Shown here one piece after another: positions 36,045 through 46,718 of a stretch of 64,000 nt of DNA. The position numbers were made by a program, and so were the translations under genes. The notes under the pieces were generated by a model. The model saw only the letters and a program-made list of their open reading frames with translations, had not been told where the DNA came from and ran no database searches. Source of the stretch: Madurella fahalii (lineage: Eukaryota > Ascomycota > Sordariomycetes > Sordariales); assembly GCA_029876055.1 (NCBI GenBank), contig CM056880.1, positions 1,550,001 through 1,614,000 on the forward strand, given 5' to 3'. Numbering within the stretch: the stretch's first letter is position 1; every line of letters starts with the position of its first letter.

Positions 36045-38440
36045 ATGGTAAGCGCTCCTGGACGACCATCCAACATCCGGGGAGACTTGAAGTTGGGAAT
36101 TCTTTTTTTGACTTGCACAACCTCTCCTATGGAAAACGACGGCGGTTCCAGCGCTAAATCTCCCTACCTAGGCGTCCGGCGACAGCACGGGCGTGCTTGG
36201 CCTCGGGCCATCCGGCTATGAGTTCGATGGGACGACATCCATCGCGCCCGGCGACGAGCCCTTCCCCATCGACAGTCTTCACGGTTTGACTGGCATACAC
36301 ATCGACATTGACTATACGAGCCACGGTTGGTCCCAGAGCATTGACGAAGCCGGGCTGCTCTGGCAGGGTTCGTGGAACGACGTCGACTACGGTCAAGTAG
36401 GCTCCCTCGTGCCTGGCGATACAACCACTCCCAGAATTGTCGAGCTCAATGATGATGGCGTCCCGACCGCCCTAGGCCAGGATGTTCCTAGACCGCAACC
36501 CGCGGCGGAGCATCTGCAGGCAGCGCTTGGCTTAGTTGGCGCACCTTCACTCGAGAATGCGTCCGGAAAGCAACACCCATATCCCTGTGCCGGCCCTGCG
36601 GAGGATTCTACGTCGAGTGCCGGATCCTCGCGGGTTGTCTTGACGCCAGTTTCGAGTGAGGATGACTCCTTTTCCAATCGACTCCCCAGCGGCTCACGGT
36701 CAACACCGGAGAATGACGCCACGGGAATGGTCAACTTGCTCGGTCCCTGTAGTAAAGTTTGGGTTGTCCCGAAGGTTGGTTCCTTTCTTCGATCCACCCT
36801 CTCTACCACGCGCCATAGTCGTTGATCGTTTTGGATGCAGAAAACGCGCAAGAAACGGAAGCCCAAAAATCCAAACGGAATCACCAAGGTTACCGAGAAG
36901 AGACCGCCCCGCCGCCGGGGCCCTTTCCAAGATGTGGAGAAGCGCACCGAGACGGCGCTGACAAGGGCGTTGAAATCCTGCGTTCGATGTCGGATGCTCA
37001 GAATAAGGGTAACTACTATGTTCCATCCGCGTCGCCCATCTTGAACCATCTGACTGACTTACCAAAGTGTTCTCCGGACATGTTCGATCTCGGTGGTTCA
37101 TGCCTTACATGCAAACAAGTGACGGGCCCTATCATGTGCAAATTGCCGTGTCTTCGCTGGATCATCACCGACTCGTCATTGTACCGGGAGCAGAGCAGGC
37201 CATATCAGATGTTCTCCAGGAGGTGGCAGACCATGGATCTGGTCGACATCAAGGACTGGGCGTCGACCGAGACCAGGAAAATTCGTTTGTCCCAGATATA
37301 TCTTGACGCTCCGTACGAGGTCGAAGTAAGGGAATTTGTGCCGGTGGAGGGCGACATGCTCGAGGAGAAATGGACAAGCAATGGCGTCGTCAAAACCCAC
37401 AAAATCCCTCGCTACGCCCTAGCCGACATGGGGAAGTCTGCCGTGGTCTTGCAAGCCTTCATTCAACGAAGCATCGGCACATATATCAGTGGCACCGTGG
37501 GGGAGTCGGATGAGCTGATCTGGAAAACCTACTCCTTTGCTTTCCAGCACTCGTTTAAGGCAAAGGTGCGTGTCTTCAACATTCCACTACATCTTCTCGA
37601 GTCACATCTAACTATCCTCTCACTGCCAAGACATCCACAGAGAGAGACCTCGTCCTCAATGCCTTCCGGTTCTGGGTCGCTTGCCGCAAGACCAGCAACC
37701 CTGAACATATCCTCGGCGAAGACAAGCTTGGGGGCAACGCCGTTGACGATCCGGGCAGCGTTTTCCACAACCGCGTCCCCATGCCAGTCATCATAATCGC
37801 TCAGATGGAGTGCATCCTTTACAGCAAAGTGCTGCGACCAGTTCACAGAAAGCTCCTGGGCCAACTCAACGAACTTGTGAAGGAGAACAAACGCCAGTAC
37901 TGGCTGACCATCTACCTGACAATGTTCATTTTGCTTCATAGCTGTTCTATGATCTCGCGGCGAGATTGGGAAACCGCTCGGCAATACAACCTTCAGGTGG
38001 GATTGTCTTTACGCAGCTACGTGTATGCGCCCGCCTGTTAGTACTAATGCTCAGTCCAAACAGGAGGAATATTGCAACCACGAAAGTATCTCCAAGCACC
38101 AGACCGGAATGAATGTGATGCTAGCTCATTTCCACTACCTCAACAAAGGGGTGCTGCCGTTCCGGTTGACGTACGATGCCGCCGGTATCCGCGAGCTCTC
38201 CAAGGCTGCCGAACTCGAACCGCAGCAAGTCTCTTTTGTCGAATCCACCTCGCATCTCCTTAGGGAACCCCCAAGAGGTCCGTGGCTAAAAATGCGTCCA
38301 TGGGAATTTTGGTCTCGATCCTGACGAGTCTAGCAGTGGCTGAATTCCAATCCGTGAGATCCAAGCTGGATCTTAACCATGACCTGTACTGGGTCGCACA
38401 ACTCTACGACGAAAACTGGGCGCCAGGCCCAACCGCTTGA
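36045..38440 (+). CDS. Zn2Cys6 transcription factor (accessory region)
   Basis: Fungal-specific regulator, 651 aa if spliced as inferred: exons 36045-36047, 36172-36774, 36841-37008, 37068-37565, 37631-37996, 38064-38277 and 38337-38440. Phases agree and all introns are GT..AG. The basic stretch KTRKKRKPKNPNG precedes an atypical, central Cys cluster: KSCVRCRMLRIRCSPDMFDL, then GGSCLTCKQVTG and a final IMCKLPCLRW, with a longer third loop than the Gal4 pattern. It continues ITDSSLYREQSRPYQMFSRR and VDIKDWASTETRKI, and ends YDENWAPGPTA. The cluster sits near residue 250, after an acidic Ser/Thr-rich leader. The start is weak: the ATG would be the whole first exon. It lies beside the convergent dioxygenase and amidase genes, so it may regulate them. 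Confidence 0.82.
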
Positions 38441-38750
38441 ACTGCGAGCGGCCTGACGCACATCTACGTTGCACTTGGAAAGGGGGTAGTGGTATCATTG
38501 CAATCTCGGTAAGTCATAGCGCATACATTCCAACGCCCAGATATCTCGACAACCTGAAAATACTATTTTCGTTGAACCCTTCCCAGACTGTGCATCGATC
38601 AACTGCAAAGGAAACAGAGCAAAGACGAGGGGATAAGATCAGCCTTGGCAGCCGCTGGTCCTGTCAGTCGCAAAAGTCATCGTAGAGCCTAGCAGAAGTA
38701 TCATTGGAGAGGGGGAAAAAAGATAAAAAAAATTTAAATTACGCTAGGCT
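38441..38750. other. Convergent intergenic region
   Basis: About 310 bp lie between the convergent Zn2Cys6 and TauD-type genes. An A-rich stretch sits near 38716-38739. No gene was seen. Confidence 0.6.
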
Positions 38751-40342
38751 TCAGTCACAGCTCCCTGCCACGCGAAGGATCTTGCCATCCTCCGCCCTCA
38801 GTGGCACGAGGTCCCACCGTTCCTCTCTCTCCTCGTCTTCAAAGATCCTCGCCCACGCGATCCGCAGCGGCCGGGGCAGCTTCCAACACATCATCTCGTT
38901 GTTGAGCCAGACGCGCACCAGGTGCCGGACCGCTACTGCTGCTGCCCCCCCGTCGCCGTTGCCGTCGTCGCTGTTGGTGAAAGCCTCGCGCCGGTGCAGC
39001 ACGGCCATGTTGTTGATGAAGCGCAGGTCGCCGCGCTCCATGCGCGGCGAGAACTCGTGCCGGCGCGCGACAAAGTGCACCGCGTCGAGGGCCTCGGCTT
39101 GCGCCTCGGTGAGCCCGGGGATCCCCGGCGTACGCTGCTCCAGCGGCGGGTGGCCGACCAGGAGGCGGCGCGAGAAGGACATGATGATCTTGCCGTGGTG
39201 GTGGAAGAGGATCGGGCGGGTGTAGTGGTCTGGGTTGCGGAAGAAGCTGGGGAGAGTTAATACATCGGGAATTAGGAGACGAGAGAGGCACGGTTGGAAT
39301 CTCATGTGAGGTAGGCTTACGTGTCGAACGGCCAGTCGGGCGCGGAGAGGACGTGGATCAAGTCCGGTCGCGTCGCCGCCAGCTCGTTGTAGACGGTCCA
39401 GGCCGAGGCCATGACGCTCCGGCCCCCTGTCTTGGCAAGGTTTTGACTGAAGAGGCAAAGGCAGTCGGTCACGGTGTCGGTGTGGAAGGGCTGGCGAGAA
39501 GGTGGGGAGATTGTCAGCCCTACCCGAACGTCTCTCTCTCTCTCTCTCTCTCTCTTTGTGGCTTGGCTTACTTTGTCCTCGCTGTCGAGCGTCAGGTCGT
39601 CCCTCTTGATCACATGCACTAACCACGGTCAGCAGTTGTCTGGCCAGCGTATCCCGCACCCACTCACTTAGCATTGACCCACGTTGGTCCTGCTTTCCTC
39701 GACGCTCGCCGACGTAACTCGAGATGCCGAGGTACACAATGGTCAGGTCCTCGATGGAGGGGTAGGCATCTGGGTCTAGCCCGCGAACTATGGCAAAACC
39801 CCGACCCTCGTACACATCTGAGCAGACTTGTGAGAGTCTCGCGCTTAGAGTAGGCAGCGGGAAGGTTGCAGGCGACACCTCGTTGCTCTCAAGACCCAGT
39901 GCTAGCGCCGGCGTCCACACGCAGTCAGTCCACATCAATGCTCAACTAACGGAGGGGTGGCCATACTGTTGAAGTGCTGCAGCGCGCTATCAATCTCTTG
40001 TTTGTCCTCCGCCGTTAAGCAATACACGTAGGTGGACTCGTCTACCCCGTCAAAGTCGGCGCCCGTCCAGACCAGGGGTCCCTCCACCTGGGTGGGCCAT
40101 CCCTCAGGCACCGAGCTGGCTAGGCCGCCTGCCGCGAGGCGGGCTGCCGTCCGCCGCCGGAACGCATCTTCATCGACCTGGTAGCCGATGTCGGCGTACG
40201 GCTCTTTGGGAGGAGACGGCGCGGCGGCCTTGGCGGCGTCGAGTTGGAAGCGCGCGCGGAGTCCCGGCGAATAGTAATCCTCGAGGCGGGCGGTGCCGGC
40301 GAACAGATCCGTGGATGGGAGAACAGCAACAGTGGGTGCCAT
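38751..40342 (-). CDS. TauD/TfdA-type Fe(II)/2-oxoglutarate dioxygenase
   Basis: Non-haem iron dioxygenase of the taurine-catabolism fold, about 430-460 aa from five exons. Start MAPTVAVLPSTDLFAGTARL at 40342. Blocks in order: ARFQLDAAKAAAPSPPKEPY, PLPTLSARLSQVCSDVYEGR, GFAIVRGLDPDAYPSIEDLT, the iron-binding HxD (PFHTDTVTDCLCLFSQN), the region WPFDTFFRNPDHYTRPILFH, then the distal histidine NMAVLHRREAFTN and the 2-oxoglutarate arginine RHLVRVWLNNE. The end is DGKILRVAGSCD. Inferred introns start at 39966 (GTATGG) and near 39668, 39572 and 39321; the third carries a GA/CT microsatellite. The substrate is unknown; relatives oxidise sulfonates, phenoxy acids or secondary metabolites. The amidase upstream runs in the same direction. 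Confidence 0.87.
39533..39556. repeat. CT dinucleotide microsatellite in dioxygenase intron
   Basis: About 11-12 CT units lie within the intron between the SEDK and PFHTD exons of the TauD-type gene. Confidence 0.95.
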
Positions 40343-41286
40343 TGTGGCAACTCGGCATAGGTTTCAGTAGGTGGATAGGATCACGCGGAATCACTCCAGT
40401 AAGAATATGTCAGGCGGGAAGTGAGAAGGATACTGGTACCACACCAGACTCCGGAGCCTTCTCCTCCAAATGTCGGGAGACTCCTTAATATCCGAGCTCA
40501 CTAGGCTTCTGGATCCGCGATACTTTCTCCACCTGAAGGATGTTGAGCCTCAATGCTCAGCCGGAGGGCACCTGACGCTGCAAGGCCTGCCAGTATGGTG
40601 TCGGGCTCCGCCACGCCTTTGTGGCACGACGTATCCTCCTTCGGGAAGTCTTTATTTGCATTCGCCGTATGCGTCTCGCCTCCAGTCGTCGTGGAACGTC
40701 CCTATCGTACCACGTATTAGGCCTGACTGCGCGCGCCACTTCGAGATGATTGGTTAAGTCGAGAGTAAGTTCCAATGACTCACCGCATGCAAAACAGCCT
40801 GGTATGTCGAGAAACAGAAACTCAGGCATCTTGCGTGTCACAACCGGTTTCCCCACGGGCGTCCGCTGCTGTTAGGCGGCAATCGCGGCAGGGAGGTCTG
40901 CCTCTGGAAATGGGCCGGTTATCTCGGGGTATGCTCACCAATTACACAGTACTTGATTCCAGGAGCCAATGACTGAGGCGTTGGCTGTGCGGGATGGCTG
41001 GTGTGAACTTGAGGGTGTTAGTGACAGCAAAGGACCAAACCTGCCTATTTCATGTACGTAATCGCGAGGGTAATGACATATTGTGTTTGACTTTATTCGC
41101 GATGATCTCTGCTTCGTCAGCCCAGGCCCTAGTCTTTAGTGTGGTAGAACAACCCATTACAGAGGCCCGGACTATCCGAAGGCATTGTCACCGCTTGAAT
41201 TAAGACACCTTAGATAGGTAAGCCGGACGATCGAGACTTGATGGTAGAAATAGAAGTGCTATTCCATTTCTTTGCCGCGCAGGTCT
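40343..41286. other. Intergenic between amidase and dioxygenase
   Basis: About 0.9 kb with both genes read leftward, so it should hold the dioxygenase promoter and the amidase terminator. Open frames on the plus strand (for example 40470-40757) have no support. Confidence 0.55.
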
Positions 41287-43745
41287 TTATGGAATTCTCC
41301 CGCCGTGCCTCTGTGTGTATTTCTCCAGGGCATCTACAACAAGCTGCGCCATGGATAACAATCGTTCTTCGTCCCATCGCCGCCCAAAGATCTGCACGGC
41401 CGCAGGGGCGCCGTCGTGTGCTGCCGTATCGTCTGTCTCGCCGTGAGCAAATATACGCATAGATAGGCTTTCATAAGCATCTAGGACCTAGACCATACAT
41501 AATTCCATGTTAACTCTGTCTTTATCAGTCAGGGGTCTATAGTCGGAGCTGACTTGATCGATATCCTTGTTCGCAAACGTCACGGGAATGACAATGTTGA
41601 CGAAGTCAAGGACATTGAGGAAGCTCGTGTATCCTGAGGTGTCAGTGCTTGTTGCGTCTCAAGGGTGGGAGATATGAGCAGAGATTACGAGAGTATTTGA
41701 AATTCCCCGGCAGCACCGCAGCATACGGGGTCACAGGCGCGATGACTGCCTCAACCGGCCGGCCTAATGGGTGGTAAATCAAGCCATAGTAAGTACTTGC
41801 GATCAGCCCACGGTCACTGTCACTTGCCTGTGTGTGTCTTCGTGGCAGACGACATCCAATAATCGTTGTAGCGGTCCCTGTATTCTCTCATGTGGATCAC
41901 AGCCTTCTCATACTCTGGTAGAGGGATTGGCGGGCGCAGCTTGCCATCGGGGAACACGTTGTCGATCTCAGGAACGAAAGGTTCGCCCGACATCTTGATC
42001 GCATTGTAGGCATCGGGACAGCCGTCTCCTCGTGCGATGCGACCCTATCTGTAAGCTCAGCGCCATTGACTTTAAAACCAAAGTTGCGGGTACTTGCGTG
42101 GATCTGCGCAGATTCGTTGTTGGACGGAGGGTTCCAGTCGAGAAGCTAAATAGTCAAACAAAATCAGATACAAGCTCAGCATCCGGGATTTTGTTCTACC
42201 CAGCACGAACCTGGTAGCCCGATTCTTCCAGTGCTGTTTGGACGATGCTCAATGCACGCGAGATTGGAGGGTGGGGTGTAACAATGCCATCGTTCGGCAT
42301 AAACCCAAACGCAGGTTTGTAGTCTGGCTCGGTTTTGGCGTCATACTCACGCTCAACCCTCCAGGGAATCGGCAGCGTATACGGGTCATGAAGCCAAGGC
42401 TCGGCAGACAGAAGCGATTTGAAGACCAGTTTGAGCGTCGCCACAGAGTGACCCATGATGCCCGCCACCGTTGGCATGACTTGTTGCCCCGGACCCTAAC
42501 GCAGAGCCGCTCGTCAGTTACACCATATATATCCATGGACGCCACAACAAACGACTGGTTCCTACGGTATTAGCCACGCCTTTGAATGACATGCGGCCGG
42601 AGGAGGGCTTGATGCTGAATAATCCTTGAAAAGCTGCTGGCATGGATACGGAACCCCCGACGTCGGTGCCGATACCGAAAGCGCTCCCCCGCAAGGCCTG
42701 CATAACGCCCTCTCCTGGGAACAAGTTAGCGGTGAAAGCCGGACAGTCCGGTGGACCATGACAAAGCTGTACCTCCTGAGGAGCCACCGCTGGAGAGACC
42801 TTGGTTGAAGGGGTTCCAGAGGTATCCGAGGATATTATTGTTTGTTTCAGGGGCCTGGTTGCCTTTGGTTAGTCAAGCCGTAGGGCTCATCCCGGTGAAA
42901 TCAAGCAGGCAGGCCATCTCACCCAGAGGGTCTGCATCAGCGTGGTCTACAATCCTCGGTCAGCATCGCGGTGGGGTCGCAGGAGCCATGCGGGATGTGT
43001 CACCTTGCCGATGGGGACCGCTCCGAGACTCCAGAGCTCTCGGACTAGTTCGCTCTCAAAATTCTTTTCTTTGCCGGTGCCCTTCCTACCCTCGAAAGTG
43101 CCGATCCAGCCGACAAAGCCCATGGAGGTCTCGAGTCCCTTGACGTGGAACTGGTCTTTGAGCGTCAGGGGAACACCATGCAAGGGTCCGATGAGCTTCC
43201 CATTTACCTCGAAGTAGTCGTCCAGCTCTTTTGCGCGCGCCAAGGCACTATCGAAGCCAATCTCGAGCAAGAGGTTGCTCTGATTGGGGAGGATCCAGTC
43301 AGTGGAAGCCAAGACGGCTAGACAGCGAAAGGCGTACAAGCTGATGGGCAACGGCAGCTCGCTTGCAGTAGGCACTAACGACCTGCACGGCGGTGAGCGA
43401 GCCATTCGCCATGCCGGCGACGAGGTCGGGCACGTCGAACGAGGTGATGCGGCGTGTTTGGGGGTCGAGGAGACGTTCGATAAAAGGGCCGGCAATCTGC
43501 TTCCTCGACCTCGCCCTCGCAATGACATGGTCGTCGAGCCTCCACTGCTCCGGGATCTTGGCATGATCAAGGGAGAGCTTCGCGGCCACAACCTCTCTCC
43601 AGGAGCGCGCCGAAATCGACGGCGCCGACGCCATGGGCAGCACGGCCAAGCCGTACTTGAGAAGAAGGGCCATGGTGCATCCGGCGAAGACAGTGAAGGC
43701 GATGGTCCGCGAAATGGTCGACATGTCAGCGGCCGTGAGTAGCAT
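41287..43745 (-). CDS. Amidase-signature hydrolase (acetamidase-like)
   Basis: Cleaves carboxamides to the acid plus ammonia; the substrate is not predictable. The whole gene reads through if about ten introns are removed. The N-terminus (MLLTAADMSTISRTIAFTVF) has a hydrophobic segment, AGCTMALLLKYGLAVL, suggesting a membrane anchor or signal. Catalytic Ser-cisSer-Lys parts: the Lys in GVPLTLKDQFHVKG, GLSSGGSSGGEG and GIGTDVGGSVSMPAAFQGLF. Later blocks are HGRIARGDGCPDAYNAIKMS, GEPFVPEIDNVFPDGKLRPP, GRPVEAVIAPVTPYAAVLPG, NVLDFVNIVIPVTFANKD and HDGAPAAVQIFGRRWDEERL. It ends RHGGRIP at 41287. Two introns, 42045-42097 and 41764-41827, use GCAAGT donors. A second in-frame ATG lies at 43724. High intron density distinguishes it from Aspergillus amdS. 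Confidence 0.85.
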
Positions 43746-44270
43746 TAGTTGTGCGCCGTCCCGCGACGATAACTTGACAGCTGCGCGGCCCTGGAACTGT
43801 AGGCGAGAATTTGGCGACGGAGGCGGCGCTATCCATAATGGCAGATATCTACGGCGGCTTGATGGAATGTCGGCTCTTAAAACAGTCGGAAATGTCGTGT
43901 CATCATTTCGAGTTTCACCTATGGTTGCACCTAGTTCCTCGGTTGCATCTCCGGATCAATGGCCAATTAGACGACGTTTTAACGTGCGGGCCGATGAGCA
44001 TGTGGCTTGGGAATTTCGAGACACATCAACAGCCTTGTCACACACGTGGAGAACCCCAATTGCTTTGCCCCGAGTTTTCGACATATTTTCATGGTCTAAA
44101 TACTGCGCACAAAGGAAAAACAGAGTAAGGCACAGTACACCAAGGGCAGAAAACTGCCGCATTGCCATGACCTCCATCCGTTTATCCACACACGGTCCAA
44201 TAACGCAAGCGAATGTGCATCAACTCCGTCCTGCAACGACGAGACAACCCCCCAGAAACTAAGGGGTCTA
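43746..44270. other. Intergenic upstream of the amidase gene
   Basis: It should contain the amidase promoter. A minus-strand frame at 43956-44189 includes a signal-peptide-like stretch (MAMRQFSALGVLCLTLFFLC), but its remainder is uninformative, so I do not call it a gene. Confidence 0.45.
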
Positions 44271-44637
44271 TCATCTAGCCCATGAACCAACCCCAAGGAG
44301 GTCAATCGGGATGTCGGCATACCCGTGCCCGCCGGAGGGGTGGACGGACCGTGGCGGACCGGTACATGTCGAATTAGTGGTCGTCAGCCAGTTTGCCGAG
44401 GCCACGTCGGTGAGACCTCTGCTGTGCCGCCGACACACATCCGTGAAATCCTCTGCCGAGAAACTGCCTGCAAGGGCCGGATTTGTTAGTCACAAACCGG
44501 TGCTGGTCCGAAGTACTGCATGGGGTGGTGAGATTACCGTTGCAGCCGATGAGATCAGTGTAACGCAATACTTGGCCAGTCGGCGGATACCCGGCTGGGT
44601 GGTAACTGGGGGACGGAACGGGAGCCTCTTGTGCCAT
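44271..44637 (-). CDS. Possible small spliced protein, unknown function
   Basis: Not recognised. Two exons (44538-44637 and 44271-44467) separated by a 70-nt intron (GTAATC..TTGCAG) give a continuous 98-aa reading. Exon 1 starts MAQEAPVPSPSYHPAGYPPT and ends TDLIGCNG; exon 2 continues SFSAEDFTDVCRRHSRGLTD and ends DIPIDLLGVGSWAR. The unspliced frame loses this sense. Four cysteines or so and no signal peptide are visible. Composition looks coding, but I have no homology to support it. Confidence 0.4.
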
Positions 44638-46718
44638 GTTCGAACGCAAGTGTGACCAAAGTCGTGTTGTGCTAACCTTGTGGTGGGAGGGACCCTCGGA
44701 AACCGTGTGGAATGGAGAGACATGTATATTAATACTAGTACCATGGCCGGATTCTTCCAACACTTTATTCGTGTCCGATGCACAGAGTCAAGGTAAGTAG
44801 TGGTGTTTGTAAGAGCTTACTCTGCCACCCAGAAGCAATACTGTCTGAGCGGTGTCGAGAATTTTAAGCCGTACGGTTGGTCAGGCAGATGTTGAGGAGG
44901 GCTCACCTTGGCCAGCATCTTACCAATGGCTAGACAGGCTGGGCTGTGCACAACAATATAGAAGCGACTCCAGCTCCGTGGCCAATGAGAAACACCCCTT
45001 AACGATAGTCGATGAGTTGAAATGGTAAAATTGAGGCCGAACCTCTTTGGCACCTAGGGCTACCTGAATTGCTGCCTACACCTATCAGAAACTCAACTTA
45101 TCGGCGTTCGATCAAGGTGAGGCTCTACCCAGGGGCCCTCCTATCAGATGTTTTCGGGATCCGCCGAGCTCGGATAATGCCGTGCGTAGCTTGCTCCGTT
45201 AGACTCCAACCACATTACTTACTGGCGTGATTGTATGGTTCGGGCATCAGATTCTGCAGGCAACGTGTTGCCAGTGTATCGAGGAATCCTCGAGCCAGGA
45301 CTGCCATGTGGATGTCCCTCTGTCTCGTCATGTGGTACCTAGCCCGGAGAATGGCGTATCGCCGCCGTATTGCCGTTTCTTAACGTCCATGCCGAATCCT
45401 TAGCGAATAACGTCGCCAACAACACCCAACGCGGCCTCATGATGGCGTGAGTCATCCTGGCGGAAAGCTACATCCGTGCGGCCTTTATCTTGCGAAATAG
45501 AGTCCATCCCTACCTCCATTGTCGTATTGTCTTGCACGCTTGTTCGTTTCGCCCCACAAAGATAGACACCTCCTTGTATCACGATGCCCAAGTTTGTACT
45601 CTTTCCCATACAAGTTGGCTGCCCACCTCATCAAATTATACATTGGTTCCAGCTGGCATAGCACTAGCGTCGTGCGTGGCCATACTTCACATCAATTGTT
45701 CCTGCTGCTCAAAGCCATGGCCAACCATGTGTTTGGGAAGCAGCAGAATATCCCGAGTTATTCTTGGTCCGCTCAGCCAGGAGTCTCAGTCAGAGACGGC
45801 TCCGACGGAGTACCCCCGAGACGGCCCCGACATCCAAACAGGTACCTTCCCAATGACTCCATCGGCTATCTCATGGAGTTTTCGGTCCGAGAACAAGCCC
45901 TGAACTAATTCTTGGTTAATTTCGTGGTCAACTGCCAATGCTGGATGGCGTTGGTACATGCCACTGCGACACCAATATAGTGTGCCCATCGGTATGTCCC
46001 AGCTAGGCTCAACTTCGCCCAACTTCCTGCGGGGGAACGAAGCTGGCGGTAATGGACGGACTGCCGGGAGCCCGGATCGATCAATCATGGTAAGACTTAT
46101 TCGTCGCATTTTCTCGGTATAGATCTTCAAGTTTAGGCTTCGTCCCGGCATGATCATCTCCTCTCCTGTCATCCTCGGTCTTGCCGTAGGCTCAAAAGCA
46201 GTCACAGTCTCTGGCTACGCGGCTGAGACGGTCGAGAGCAGGGCCGGCGGCAGTCCTTCCCCTTATACCGGTTAGGAAGAGGATGTCGGCTCCACTGTTG
46301 CGGTTTTTTTTTTTTTTTTTTTAATATATTGCTATTATTCTTCCAATACCGCTCTACAAAATATGGCGTACTAGTCTTTCTACTGCTATATAAGTACGTA
46401 GGAAAACTACACTATATAAGCCAGGTGAAAAACCTATCTCAATAAGCAATTGGAAAGACAGTGAGTCGGGGAAAACTGTCCCCAGGATCTCAGGCCCTCT
46501 GTGCTCTTTTGACTAATGACAACTTCCATTCCATCATGTATGGTAGCAGCTAAGCGGCGAGAACCTTGAGTCACACCTGAAGTAACTGTAGTGTATGGAA
46601 CCTGAGTTCCTCCCCGTAGGAGATTAAATCCTACTCACCTGGCTATTGGTTAGTGCACCTAGAAAGCCAATTTACCGCCAGACCATTCTTAGTACATACT
46701 GGCTGTCATGTTTTCCTA
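44638..46718. other. Gene-poor accessory stretch
   Basis: No convincing gene. A 139-codon minus-strand frame (45786-46205) has no recognisable motif. A T-run of about 20 lies at 46302-46322. The stretch 46457-46495 (GTGAGTCGGGGAAAACTGTC) resembles part of the dispersed repeat region at about 48207-48245. Confidence 0.45.

Noticed and set aside
45786..46205. 139-codon minus-strand open frame
   Set aside because: No recognisable domain; neighbouring frames are equally uninformative.
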